Source: Vibrio sp. UBA2441
GTDB taxonomy: Bacteria; Pseudomonadota; Gammaproteobacteria; Enterobacterales; Vibrionaceae
Reading direction: 5' to 3'
DNA: 40,302 nucleotides
NCBI GenBank assembly: GCA_002342685.1
Contig: DDQN01000031.1
Span: 131,346-171,647 of the forward strand
This document shows positions 1-8,799 of the stretch, piece after piece. The notes under the pieces are model-generated. The model ran no database searches. It saw nothing but the letters and a program-made list of their open reading frames with translations, and was not told the DNA's origin. A program made the position numbers and the translations under genes. Positions within the stretch are counted from its first letter, which is position 1, and each line of letters starts with the position of its first letter.

Positions 1-24
1 AGCCCATAGCCCATAGCCCATAGT
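1..24. repeat. 7-bp tandem repeat (AGCCCAT), cut by the window edge
   Basis: Three exact AGCCCAT units at 1-7, 8-14 and 15-21, plus the first bases of a fourth. The array lies directly downstream of the TPR gene's stop codon and may extend beyond the window. It resembles the ACCCATC array at about 10741-10793: both share a CCCAT core. Confidence 0.75.
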
Positions 25-37
25 TTATCCCCTCCCC

Positions 38-673
38 CTAATTCACCATCATTTCCTTGGTTTTATTGATCGAGTTGATGATCGTAACTCGATCAATTTT
101 AGGGCGCTCTGAATCTAAAATCGACTGCCATACCTTTATCGCTTCTTTGTATCTAAAACTCAGAAAATGGTCATTGGCAATTAACATGAGCGCGGTATCA
201 TTGTCTTTATCTAGTGATAAAGATTTATCTATCAAACGTTGTACGCTTTCAGTGATTCGCTGCGAGTTGATGTAGTAATCTGCTGTTGCTTTAGCCGCAT
301 AAACAGTTGACGAGGACTCATCCTCTAAACGTAATACGTAACCAAAACAAGTTGATGCCGATTCAAACTGCCCATTTGCAAAATAACCCTGCCCTAGCTG
401 AAACCAAAGCTCGGAGTTATTCCTGTCTTTTCGCAATTCACCTTGAATTTCTTCAATAATAGCGTCTATGGTTTTACCCTCTGAGGTATTATTTTCGTTT
501 ACTGAAACCACTTGCTGATTGGGTTCGATAAGTAGATACCAGAGAGATAAGGTCACTATAGACAGAGACACTGATACCAAAATCGGGAACAAAACTCTTC
601 GATTGTTAGTAAATTTAAAATAAAAAAGCGTGATTATAACCGCGGTAAAAAGACAGAGCAGTGCTGGGATCAT
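38..673 (-). CDS. TPR-repeat membrane protein, CcmI/NrfG-like
   Basis: A 211-residue protein with two N-terminal hydrophobic segments (about residues 3-19 and 29-48) followed by a soluble part with tetratricopeptide-like helices (the stretch LWFQLGQGYFANGQFESAST at about 89-108, then further degenerate repeats to about 200). This order, two membrane spans then TPRs, is that of CcmI/NrfG-type proteins, which present apocytochrome to the haem lyase. No cytochrome-maturation genes are visible beside it, so the role is inferred from architecture only. It starts with ATG at 673, just past the gyrA terminator, and runs in the same direction as gyrA, so it probably has its own short promoter in the roughly 45 bp between terminator and start. 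A generic TPR scaffold protein is the alternative. Confidence 0.7.
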   Translation of the reverse strand: MIPALLCLFTAVIITLFYFKFTNNRRVLFPILVSVSLSIVTLSLWYLLIEPNQQVVSVNENNTSEGKTIDAIIEEIQGELRKDRNNSELWFQLGQGYFANGQFESASTCFGYVLRLEDESSSTVYAAKATADYYINSQRITESVQRLIDKSLSLDKDNDTALMLIANDHFLSFRYKEAIKVWQSILDSERPKIDRVTIINSINKTKEMMVN

Positions 674-720
674 ATGAAATATTCTTTTAAAAAACTTGAT
701 GTTATTTTAACATTTCACGT

Positions 721-750
721 AAAAAAAAACCGGGCAATTAGCCCGGTTTA
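721..750 (-). terminator. Intrinsic terminator of gyrA
   Basis: On the minus strand an AACCGGGC / GCCCGGTT stem (728-735 with 741-748, loop of five) is followed by a long T tract (A run at 721-729 on the plus strand). It lies about 20 bp past the gyrA stop codon. Confidence 0.92.
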
Positions 751-770
751 TCACAAGATGGAACAATTAA

Positions 771-3395
771 TTACTCTTCAGTTTGTGAAGAATCCGTCGA
801 ATTGTCTTGGCCATCCTGCTCTGCTGCAGATGCTTTCTCTTCACCTTCAATGCCTTCTAGTTCAGGCTCCTCGACTTCATCGATTCGCTGTAATCCAACG
901 ACATTTTCATCTTCAGAAGTACGGATCAGTGTAACACCCTGAGTATTTCTACCCACTTGGCTAACTTCTGCAACTCGAGTACGAACCAAGGTTCCAGCAT
1001 CAGTGATCATCATAAATTCATCACCATCTTCCACTTGAACGGCACCTACAACACCACCGTTACGATCGGAAACCTTAATAGAAACAACACCTTGTGTAGC
1101 TCTACCTTTGGTCGGATATTCATCCAGAGTCGTACGTTTACCATAACCGTTTTGTGTCACAGTCAGAACATCACCCTGATTGGATGGAACTATCAACGAC
1201 ACAACCTGATCACCGTCAGCGAGTTTCATACCACGAACACCTGATGCGGTACGACCCATAGCACGAACGAGCTCTTCTTTGAAACGTACTACCTTACCAG
1301 TTTTAGAGAACAGCATAATATCGCTCTCTCCACTAGTAATATTGACACCAATTAACGAATCATCATCACGAAGGTTAACTGCAATCAAACCGTTAGAACG
1401 TACATTAGAGAACTGATCTAGCGATGTTTTCTTAACAGTACCGTCACCAGTTGCCATAAAGATATACTTATCAGCACTGAATTCAGATACTGGCAAGATT
1501 GCAGTAATACGTTCACCCTCTTCCAGTGGAAGGATATTTACAATAGGCTTACCACGAGCAGTACGTGAAGCTTGAGGAAGTTGGAAAACTTTCAAGCGAT
1601 AAGTTTTGCCACGTGTAGAGAAGCAAAGAATATTATCATGCGTATTGGCAACCAATAGACGCTCAATATAATCTTCTTCCTTCATCTTAGTGGCGCTCTT
1701 ACCTTTACCACCTCGACGCTGTGCTTCGTAGTCATTCAGAAGTTGATATTTAACGTAACCTTCATGTGACAGAGTAACAACAACATCTTCTTGAGCAATC
1801 AGCTCTTCCATGTCGATATCATGAACTGCTGCTGTAATTTCGGTACGGCGTTCGTCACCAAAACCATCTCTCACTGCTTCCAGCTCTTCACAGATAACTT
1901 CCATCAAGCGTTCAGTATTGGCAAGGATATGCATCAACTCAGCGATTTCTTCGAGTAACTCTTTGTATTCGTCTAAAATCTTTTCATGTTCCAGACCAGT
2001 CAGCTTCTGCAAGCGCAAGTCAAGAATAGCCTGAGCTTGTTGCTCAGTAAGATAGTATTGTCCGTCACGAATTCCAAATTGTTCTTCTAGCCAATCAGGA
2101 CGCGCAGCATCAGTACCCGCTCTTTCGAGCATAGCCGCAACATTACCCAAATCCCAGCCACGTGAAACTAAACCCGCTTTTGCTTCAGCAGGTGTCGTCG
2201 CACGGCGAATCATTTCGATAATTTCATCGATATTCGCTAACGCGAGCGCCAAGCCTTCCAAGATATGAGCACGATCTCGCGCTTTGCGTAATTCATAAAT
2301 AGTACGGCGAGTGACAACTTCACGGCGGTGATCAACGAAACACTTCAACATCTCTTTGAGGTTGAACAGTTTTGGTTGTCCATTATCTAGGGCAACCATG
2401 TTCACGCCGAACGTAGTTTGCAGCTGAGTGAGTGAATACAAGTTGTTTAGAACAACTTCACCAACAGCATCACGCTTACATTCAATAACAATGCGCATGC
2501 CGTCTTTATCTGACTCATCACGCAGCGCACTGATACCTTCAACTTTCTTATCTTTAACTAGCTCTGCAATCTTTTCGATCAAACGCGCTTTGTTAACTTG
2601 ATAAGGGATTTCGGTAACTATGATCGTTTCACGACCATTTTTTTCAGTCTCGATTCCCGCTTTTGAACGCATGTATACTTTTCCGCGTCCAGTTTTATAA
2701 GCATCAACGATGCCTTTACGGCCGCTAATCATAGCTGCTGTAGGGAAATCAGGACCCGGAATATAGTCCATCAGTTCATCGATAGTAATTTCTTCGTTTT
2801 CGATAAACGCGAGGCAACCATCTATAACCTCTGTTAAATTGTGAGGAGGTATATTGGTAGCCATACCTACTGCGATCCCTGAAGAACCGTTAACCAGCAG
2901 GTTAGGAATTTTAGTTGGTAAAACTGCTGGGATTTGTTCTGTACCATCATAGTTAGGTACATAATCCACAGTTTCTTTATCAAGGTCTGTCAAAAGCTCG
3001 TGAGCAATTTTTGACATCCGCACTTCGGTATAACGCATCGCAGCGGCTGAGTCGCCATCGATAGAACCAAAGTTACCCTGGCCATCGACTAGCATGTATC
3101 TCAATGAAAACGGCTGAGCCATACGCACTATAGTGTCGTATACGGCGCTATCACCATGAGGGTGATATTTACCAATTACATCGCCCACAACACGGGCTGA
3201 TTTTTTATAAGCTTTGTTCCAATCATTACCAAGAACATTCATCGCGAACAATACGCGGCGGTGTACTGGTTTAAGGCCATCACGCACATCTGGAAGAGCA
3301 CGACCAACGATAACTGACATCGCATAGTCTAAGTAAGAACCTCTCAGTTCATCTTCAATGTTTACCGGCGTGATCTCTTTAGCAAGATCGCTCAT
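771..3395 (-). CDS. gyrA: DNA gyrase subunit A
   Basis: GyrA, the DNA-cleaving subunit of gyrase, introduces negative supercoils with GyrB. At 874 residues it has the usual length. The winged-helix quinolone-resistance region reads GKYHPHGDSAVYDTI, with Ser and Asp at the positions equivalent to E. coli Ser83 and Asp87, so it has the susceptible-type residues. The catalytic tyrosine is in AAAMRYTE. The GyrA box QRRGGKG is present before the C-terminal beta-pinwheel, which repeats a TxxGxxxR-like blade pattern. The last 35 or so residues are a highly acidic tail. The start at 3395 is preceded by GAGGGA. It is transcribed divergently from ubiG and has its own strong terminator at 721-750. Confidence 0.99.
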   Translation of the reverse strand: MSDLAKEITPVNIEDELRGSYLDYAMSVIVGRALPDVRDGLKPVHRRVLFAMNVLGNDWNKAYKKSARVVGDVIGKYHPHGDSAVYDTIVRMAQPFSLRYMLVDGQGNFGSIDGDSAAAMRYTEVRMSKIAHELLTDLDKETVDYVPNYDGTEQIPAVLPTKIPNLLVNGSSGIAVGMATNIPPHNLTEVIDGCLAFIENEEITIDELMDYIPGPDFPTAAMISGRKGIVDAYKTGRGKVYMRSKAGIETEKNGRETIIVTEIPYQVNKARLIEKIAELVKDKKVEGISALRDESDKDGMRIVIECKRDAVGEVVLNNLYSLTQLQTTFGVNMVALDNGQPKLFNLKEMLKCFVDHRREVVTRRTIYELRKARDRAHILEGLALALANIDEIIEMIRRATTPAEAKAGLVSRGWDLGNVAAMLERAGTDAARPDWLEEQFGIRDGQYYLTEQQAQAILDLRLQKLTGLEHEKILDEYKELLEEIAELMHILANTERLMEVICEELEAVRDGFGDERRTEITAAVHDIDMEELIAQEDVVVTLSHEGYVKYQLLNDYEAQRRGGKGKSATKMKEEDYIERLLVANTHDNILCFSTRGKTYRLKVFQLPQASRTARGKPIVNILPLEEGERITAILPVSEFSADKYIFMATGDGTVKKTSLDQFSNVRSNGLIAVNLRDDDSLIGVNITSGESDIMLFSKTGKVVRFKEELVRAMGRTASGVRGMKLADGDQVVSLIVPSNQGDVLTVTQNGYGKRTTLDEYPTKGRATQGVVSIKVSDRNGGVVGAVQVEDGDEFMMITDAGTLVRTRVAEVSQVGRNTQGVTLIRTSEDENVVGLQRIDEVEEPELEGIEGEEKASAAEQDGQDNSTDSSQTEE

Positions 3396-3816
3396 AGAGC
3401 CATTATCCCTCTATATTTTGATCGTATATTCGATACGTACAAGGAGTGAAAATATAACACAATTTTTATTAGTTCGGCATCCCTTTCACTTACCTTTTAA
3501 AATGTTGTGACGTTAGTTTAGATTCTAGCGTATAAAAAACCAACAATTGTATGCTATGCGGTTGAATTGAGCTCATTTTTTAAGCGGAAATTTTATTTTG
3601 TACATTGTTAATTGTGGTTAAAAAAATGAAAACCATTGCAACTCACCTCTCCCGAGCCTGAGATTTGTTCATAATTATAATTTTATCCGACTGTATTTAC
3701 CTTTTCATTGAGTTGAGAAACTATGTTTATCATTGATTATTTGCTATTCCAGCAAGCATATCCCGTTCATTTATGGTTATAATTCCCCTAATTATTACTA
3801 TGTCAGAACGAAATCT
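3396..3816. promoter_or_regulatory. gyrA-ubiG divergent intergenic region
   Basis: About 420 bp without a convincing gene, holding the promoters for gyrA (leftward) and ubiG (rightward). The gyrA ribosome site (GAGGGA) is at its left edge. The ubiG frame extends upstream to a TTG at 3733, but those 28 codons look unlike UbiG. I could not assign -35/-10 elements with confidence. Confidence 0.5.
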
Positions 3817-4527
3817 ATGCAACACACATCGAATGTTGATCCGGAAGAAATAAAAAAATTTGAAGATATGGCTTCTCGTTGGTGGGATCTCGAAGGAGAA
3901 TTTAAACCACTACACCAAATCAACCCGTTACGCTTAAACTATGTTCTTGAAGGGAGTAACGGACTATTTGGTAAAAGGGTACTCGATGTAGGCTGCGGTG
4001 GAGGTATTTTGGCCGAGAGCATGGCCAATGAAGGAGCTAATGTTACCGGACTCGATATGGGTAAAGAGCCACTTGAAGTTGCGCGACTTCATGCGTTAGA
4101 GACAGGCACGAAATTAACCTATGTACAAAGCACAATTGAAGAACACGTAAAAGATAATCAGGGACTGTACGACGTAGTAACTTGCATGGAAATGCTGGAA
4201 CATGTTCCAGATCCTCTATCCGTGATCAAATCTTGTGAGAAGTTAATTAAACCCGGCGGACATGTCTATTTCTCTACCCTTAATAGAAATTTAAAATCCT
4301 ACCTATTCGCAATAGTAGGTGCAGAACAAGTACTTAAAATTGTTCCAAAAGGAACTCACCATCACGAAAAATTTATCAAACCTTCAGAGTTACTCTCTAT
4401 GATTGATAAAACCCATCTAACTGAACGAGGAATAACAGGATTGCATTATAATCCTATAATCGGTTCTTATCGATTAGGCCACCGTGTTGACGTCAATTAT
4501 ATTGTCCATACTCAATTGCCAGCTTAG
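3817..4527 (+). CDS. ubiG: Ubiquinone biosynthesis O-methyltransferase UbiG
   Basis: SAM-dependent O-methyltransferase that carries out both O-methylation steps of ubiquinone synthesis. From the ATG at 3817 the product has 236 residues, close to the 240 of E. coli UbiG. Visible family blocks are the N-terminal KFEDMASRWWDLEGEFKPLH, the SAM-binding motif I VLDVGCGGGILAESMA, the acidic LDMG after beta-2, CMEMLEHVPDP (motif around post II), and KFIKPSEL and GLHYNPI near the C terminus, all very close to E. coli UbiG. The frame is open upstream to a TTG at 3733, but that part has no homology, and the ATG at 3817 fits the family N terminus; its ribosome site is weak (AGAACGA). It sits between gyrA and nrdA as in many enteric and Vibrio genomes. 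Confidence 0.97.
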   Translation: MQHTSNVDPEEIKKFEDMASRWWDLEGEFKPLHQINPLRLNYVLEGSNGLFGKRVLDVGCGGGILAESMANEGANVTGLDMGKEPLEVARLHALETGTKLTYVQSTIEEHVKDNQGLYDVVTCMEMLEHVPDPLSVIKSCEKLIKPGGHVYFSTLNRNLKSYLFAIVGAEQVLKIVPKGTHHHEKFIKPSELLSMIDKTHLTERGITGLHYNPIIGSYRLGHRVDVNYIVHTQLPA

Positions 4528-4741
4528 AACATTCCAATCTAAGCATTAAAGATGGAAAAATAGCCGAACTTTGCACTGGTATTGAACGAAGATCTCAACC
4601 GTCTTAGTTTGGCTAAAAATCAAGAAAAATATTTTTTATTTTCTTTCAATTTAATTACTAACCAAACTAACAATTTCTCTGCCTAATCATCACCTATTTT
4701 GCTCAGTGAGCAGCTACTAACTGTTGATCTATTTCTACAAC

Positions 4742-4750
4742 TTATCCACA
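4742..4750 (+). promoter_or_regulatory. DnaA box upstream of nrdA
   Basis: TTATCCACA, an exact match to the strong DnaA box, 193 bp before nrdA. In E. coli DnaA binds boxes of this sequence in the nrdAB promoter. A degenerate second copy, CCTTACACA, follows a few bases later. Confidence 0.75.
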
Positions 4751-4788
4751 GATCCTTACACAAGCTCAACATTGAAAAACCTACCCAT

Positions 4789-4836
4789 TACGGCTATCTT
4801 GTAACTCGCCCGATAAAAAACCCCTACATATTGTGT
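4789..4836 (+). promoter_or_regulatory. Candidate tandem NrdR boxes
   Basis: The 16-mer at 4821-4836 (CCCCTACATATTGTGT) has a perfect right half compared with the NrdR palindrome ACACAATATATTGTGT. A weaker copy at 4789-4804 (TACGGCTATCTTGTAA) begins exactly 32 bp upstream, about three helical turns, which is the spacing known for NrdR box pairs. The upstream box is degenerate, so the spacing is the main support. Confidence 0.5.
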
Positions 4837-4942
4837 TTTTTTAAAATATGAATAGGAGTGAGATCACATAAATTCTTAATGATTTATACAAAGATTACAA
4901 AAAAACGGGCGTTAGTCAGTCTTATTAGGGAAATGGATAATA

Positions 4943-7228
4943 ATGAAACAACAACTCACGGTTTCTAAGCGCAATGGCCGCAAAGAAAATATCGATTTAG
5001 AAAAGATTCATCGTGTTATCACCTGGGCCGCAGAAGGCTTAGAAAACGTCTCAGTTTCTCAAGTTGAAATAAAATCTCACATTCAGTTTTACGATGGCAT
5101 CACGACTTCCGATATTCACGAAACTATTATCAAGTCGGCAGCAGATTTAATCTCCGAAGAAACACCCGATTATCAGTATCTGGCCGCTCGCCTCGCTGTT
5201 TTTCATCTTCGTAAAAAAGCATACGGACAATACGAGCCACCTGCTCTTTATGATCACGTATCTAAACTTGTCGAAACAGGTAAATATGATAAGCACCTGC
5301 TTGAAGATTATAGCTATGACGAATTCAAAGCTTTAGACAGTTTCATCGACCACAAGCGTGACCTCGATTTTTCTTACGCTGCAGTAAAGCAGTTAGAAGG
5401 AAAGTATTTTGTCCAGAACCGTGTCACCAAAGAAATTTATGAGAGTGCACAGTTCCTCTATATCTTAGTGGCAGCGTGTCTATTTGCTAAATACCCCAAA
5501 GAAACTCGTTTAGATTACATCAAACGCTTTTATGACGCAGTATCAACGTTTAAGATTTCTTTGCCAACACCTATCATGGCAGGAGTTCGTACTCCTACTC
5601 GCCAATTTAGTTCATGTGTACTTATTGAGTGTGATGACAGTTTAGACTCAATAAATGCAACTGCGAGCTCTATTGTTCGCTATGTATCTCAGCGCGCAGG
5701 TATCGGTATCAATGCTGGACGTATTCGTGCATTAGGTTCTGAAATTCGTGGTGGGGAAGCATTTCATACAGGCTGTATTCCTTTTTACAAATATTTTCAG
5801 ACAGCGGTTAAATGTTGTTCTCAAGGCGGCGTTCGCGGCGGTGCAGCAACCGTCTTCTACCCTATGTGGCACGGTGAAGTACAATCACTAATGGTACTTA
5901 AAAACAACCGTGGTGTAGAAGAGAACCGAGTTCGTCATATGGACTACGGGGTACAATTAAATAAAACGATGTATTCACGTCTGATTAAAGGCGGCGATAT
6001 CAGTTTATTCTCCCCTTCGGACGTTCCGGGGCTTTATGATGCATTCTTTCAGGACCAAGCTGAATTTGAGCGTTTATATCACCAATATGAAGCGGACTCT
6101 TCAATCAAACGTGAAACTGTTAAAGCAGTAGAACTATTTTCATTATTGATGCAAGAGCGTGCTTCAACAGGCCGTATTTACATTCAGAACGTAGATCATT
6201 GCAACACACACAGTCCATTTGATCCAAGCGTTGCACCTATTCGTCAGTCTAATCTATGCCTAGAAATAGCACTGCCGACTAAACCTCTAAGAAATGTAGA
6301 AGATGACGAAGGTGAAATCGCCTTATGCACACTGTCTGCATTCAATTTAGGTGCCATTAAGTCGTTGGACGATTTTGAAGAGTTATCTGAACTTGTTGTA
6401 CGCGCTCTGGATGCATTGCTTGATTATCAAGACTATCCATTACCAGCCGCTTATAAATCTACAATGAACCGTCGAACCTTGGGCGTTGGCGTTATTAATT
6501 ATGCCTATTACTTAGCTAAAAACGGCGTTAAGTATTCTGATGGCAGTGCCAACGGATTAACACACCGAACTTTTGAAGCGATTCAATACTACTTATTGAA
6601 AGCTTCTGTGACTTTGGCAAAAGAGCAAGGCGCGTGCCCGCTATTTAACGAAACTCGTTATGCACAAGGCGAGCTTCCAATTGATACTTACAAAAAAGAT
6701 GTCGACTTAATTTGTGATGAACAACTTCATTACGATTGGGAGTCGTTACGCGAAGAGATCAAGACTCATGGCCTGCGAAACTCTACGCTGACAGCACTTA
6801 TGCCGTCAGAGACCTCATCGCAAATTTCAAACGCAACAAATGGCATAGAGCCTCCTCGTGGATTCGTATCAATTAAGGCATCCAAGGACGGAATTTTAAA
6901 ACAAGTTGTCCCTGAGTACCTTACACTTAAAGAACAATATGAATTGCTTTGGGATATCCCTTCAAATGACGGTTATCTCCACTTAGTTGGTATCATGCAA
7001 AAGTTTGTTGACCAAGCCATTTCGTCCAACACAAACTATGACCCATCGGGATATGACAGCGGCAAAGTACCTATGAAACAACTACTTAAAGACTTACTTA
7101 CAGCCTATAAGTTCGGTGTTAAAACACTTTATTATCACAACACCCGTGATGGTGCTAGCGATGAGCAAAACACAGCAACTATTCAAGCTCAAGACGATGA
7201 TTGTGCTGGTGGCGGTTGTAAAATCTAA
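4943..7228 (+). CDS. nrdA: Ribonucleoside-diphosphate reductase class Ia, alpha subunit
   Basis: NrdA reduces NDPs to dNDPs together with NrdB. At 761 residues it has the same length as E. coli NrdA. The N-terminal ATP cone, which binds allosteric dATP/ATP, is visible from KRNGRKENIDLEKIHRVI onward. Catalytic residues are recognisable as FSSCVLIECDD (Cys225 equivalent), RQSNLCLEI (Asn437, Cys439 thiyl and Glu441 equivalents) and ALCTLSAFNLG (Cys462 equivalent). The C terminus ends CAGGGCKI, the swinging redox cysteine pair that is re-reduced by thioredoxin or glutaredoxin. It is the first gene of an nrdA-nrdB-yfaE operon. The start follows GGGAAATGGA. Confidence 0.99.
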   Translation: MKQQLTVSKRNGRKENIDLEKIHRVITWAAEGLENVSVSQVEIKSHIQFYDGITTSDIHETIIKSAADLISEETPDYQYLAARLAVFHLRKKAYGQYEPPALYDHVSKLVETGKYDKHLLEDYSYDEFKALDSFIDHKRDLDFSYAAVKQLEGKYFVQNRVTKEIYESAQFLYILVAACLFAKYPKETRLDYIKRFYDAVSTFKISLPTPIMAGVRTPTRQFSSCVLIECDDSLDSINATASSIVRYVSQRAGIGINAGRIRALGSEIRGGEAFHTGCIPFYKYFQTAVKCCSQGGVRGGAATVFYPMWHGEVQSLMVLKNNRGVEENRVRHMDYGVQLNKTMYSRLIKGGDISLFSPSDVPGLYDAFFQDQAEFERLYHQYEADSSIKRETVKAVELFSLLMQERASTGRIYIQNVDHCNTHSPFDPSVAPIRQSNLCLEIALPTKPLRNVEDDEGEIALCTLSAFNLGAIKSLDDFEELSELVVRALDALLDYQDYPLPAAYKSTMNRRTLGVGVINYAYYLAKNGVKYSDGSANGLTHRTFEAIQYYLLKASVTLAKEQGACPLFNETRYAQGELPIDTYKKDVDLICDEQLHYDWESLREEIKTHGLRNSTLTALMPSETSSQISNATNGIEPPRGFVSIKASKDGILKQVVPEYLTLKEQYELLWDIPSNDGYLHLVGIMQKFVDQAISSNTNYDPSGYDSGKVPMKQLLKDLLTAYKFGVKTLYYHNTRDGASDEQNTATIQAQDDDCAGGGCKI

Positions 7229-7281
7229 CACCGAATACGAGTTTAGAGTTCTGGGATAACCAGCAAATTTAAAGCATTAAA

Positions 7282-7305
7282 ATCCCTTCGTCTTAACGAA
7301 GGGAT
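7282..7305 (+). other. Intercistronic hairpin nrdA-nrdB
   Basis: Perfect 10-bp stem ATCCCTTCGT / ACGAAGGGAT with loop CTTA, and no T run after it. It is more likely an mRNA stability or processing element than a terminator. A similar hairpin lies between nrdB and yfaE. Confidence 0.7.
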
Positions 7306-7325
7306 AAAAGTAAGGAATAGCATCA

Positions 7326-8459
7326 ATGGCTTACAGTACTTTCTCTCAAAATAAAAATGACCAGTTAAAAGAGCCTATGTTTTTAGGCCAATCGGTTAAT
7401 GTTGCACGGTATGACCAACAAAAATTTGAAATTTTCGAAAAATTGATCGAAAAGCAGTTATCATTTTTCTGGCGTCCGGAAGAAGTTGACGTTTCCAGTG
7501 ACCGTATTGATTACAACAATCTACCCGAGCACGAAAAACATATTTTTATCAGTAACTTAAAATATCAAACTTTGCTCGACTCTATTCAAGGCCGTAGCCC
7601 AAATGTTGCCTTGCTTCCTTTGGTTTCGTTACCTGAAGTAGAAACTTGGATTGAAACATGGTCATTTTCAGAGACTATCCACTCTCGCTCATATACACAT
7701 ATTATTCGTAACATCGTTAACGAACCTAGTGTTGTTTTCGATGATATCGTAGAGAATGAATACATTCTAAAAAGAGCAAAAGACATTGCCCGCTACTACG
7801 ACGAATTAATTGAACTAACTTCAGACTATCACCGCCATGGCGTGGGTGAGCATATCATTAACGGTAAGACTGTCGTTGTGGATATGAATGTTCTTAAGAA
7901 AAAACTCTATCTATGTTTGATGTCTGTAAATGCGCTGGAAGCGATTCGTTTCTATGTAAGTTTTGCCTGTTCTTTTGCGTTTGCTGAACGTGAATTAATG
8001 GAAGGAAACGCTAAAATCATCAAACTTATAGCCCGTGATGAGGCTCTGCATCTGACAGGTACTCAATATATGCTGAACCTACTGCGCAATGGCCAGGATG
8101 ATTTCAGCTTTATGCAAATTGCTGAAGAGTGTAAACAGGATTGTTTCGATCTTTTCAAAGATGCGGCAGAGCAAGAGAAAGAATGGGCAGAATATCTGTT
8201 TAAGGATGGCTCAATGATCGGCCTGAACAAAGATATTCTATCTCAATATGTCGAGTACATTACTAATACACGCATGCAAGCTGTTGGACTTGAGCCTGCA
8301 TACCCTAAAGCTACCTCCAATCCAATTCCTTGGATCAATGCGTGGCTGTCGTCTGACAACGTTCAGGTTGCACCACAAGAAGCAGAGATTAGCTCCTATC
8401 TAGTAGGGCAAATCGATAATGAAGTCGACACTGACGACTTTGGTGATTTCGAACTCTAA
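7326..8459 (+). CDS. nrdB: Ribonucleoside-diphosphate reductase class Ia, beta subunit
   Basis: NrdB houses the diferric tyrosyl radical that starts catalysis in NrdA. It has 377 residues, one more than E. coli NrdB. Iron and radical residues are seen in FSETIHSRSYTHI (Glu115, His118 and Tyr122 equivalents) and RDEALHLTGTQ (Glu238 and His241 equivalents). The C-terminal tail is acidic (EVDTDDFGDFEL), as needed to dock into NrdA. The ATG is preceded by TAAGGAA. It lies 97 bp after nrdA, with the intercistronic hairpin in the gap, and 61 bp before yfaE. Confidence 0.99.
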   Translation: MAYSTFSQNKNDQLKEPMFLGQSVNVARYDQQKFEIFEKLIEKQLSFFWRPEEVDVSSDRIDYNNLPEHEKHIFISNLKYQTLLDSIQGRSPNVALLPLVSLPEVETWIETWSFSETIHSRSYTHIIRNIVNEPSVVFDDIVENEYILKRAKDIARYYDELIELTSDYHRHGVGEHIINGKTVVVDMNVLKKKLYLCLMSVNALEAIRFYVSFACSFAFAERELMEGNAKIIKLIARDEALHLTGTQYMLNLLRNGQDDFSFMQIAEECKQDCFDLFKDAAEQEKEWAEYLFKDGSMIGLNKDILSQYVEYITNTRMQAVGLEPAYPKATSNPIPWINAWLSSDNVQVAPQEAEISSYLVGQIDNEVDTDDFGDFEL

Positions 8460-8471
8460 TACTCTCAATAT

Positions 8472-8493
8472 AGCCTTCTTATTTAAGAAGGCT
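8472..8493 (+). other. Intercistronic hairpin nrdB-yfaE
   Basis: Perfect 9-bp stem AGCCTTCTT / AAGAAGGCT with loop ATTT and no T tract. It is located just after the nrdB stop and resembles in size and position the hairpin after nrdA. A partial terminator or stabiliser that lowers yfaE expression is possible. Confidence 0.65.
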
Positions 8494-8520
8494 CATGCAC
8501 TTCATTAATATAAGATTTCC

Positions 8521-8799
8521 ATGAATAAAGTTAAAATTAATGGCTTATCGCCAATCCTATCAGTTCCAGATCAAACCATACTTGAGTCGATGGAAGCTGC
8601 GGGGTTGCAACCAGAATACCATTGCCGTGACGGGCACTGTGGTGCATGTCGATGCCAGTTGGTTTCCGGGGAAATTGAAGAAGTTGCTTTTAAAATGGCG
8701 TATACCAAGGACAAAGAAATTTTACCCTGCATTAGCAAGGCAAAAAGTAATATTGTGTTAGACCACGTCAGTTATCAAATTAAAGCCAAATCGGCCTGA
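8521..8799 (+). CDS. yfaE: 2Fe-2S ferredoxin YfaE (NrdB cofactor maintenance)
   Basis: A 92-residue plant-type 2Fe-2S ferredoxin. The cluster cysteines are in YHCRDGHCGACRCQL (CxxxxCxxC) and the distal LPCISKA. In E. coli YfaE, encoded next to nrdB, reduces the NrdB diiron site to assemble or repair the tyrosyl radical. The position directly after nrdB gives the same assignment here. No strong ribosome site precedes the ATG, which may mean translation coupled to, or limited relative to, nrdB. Its last 25 bp overlap the end of a gene on the opposite strand. Confidence 0.95.
   Translation: MNKVKINGLSPILSVPDQTILESMEAAGLQPEYHCRDGHCGACRCQLVSGEIEEVAFKMAYTKDKEILPCISKAKSNIVLDHVSYQIKAKSA

Larger units (their letters stand above)
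4528..4942. promoter_or_regulatory. ubiG-nrdA intergenic control region
   Basis: About 415 bp without a gene. It holds a loose 10-bp inverted repeat (4561-4570 with 4606-4615, one mismatch, no T run), an AT-rich stretch at about 4620-4660, a perfect DnaA box at 4742-4750, a candidate NrdR box pair at 4789-4836 and the nrdA ribosome site GGGAAATGGA before 4943. This is the expected arrangement for a class Ia ribonucleotide reductase promoter. Confidence 0.6.

Noticed and set aside
957..1244. Open frame on the plus strand inside gyrA
   Set aside because: Antisense to the conserved gyrA C-terminal domain, no ribosome site and no recognisable protein.
3145..3165. Quinolone-resistance mutation in gyrA
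   Set aside because: The region has Ser and Asp at the two classic positions, the susceptible type.
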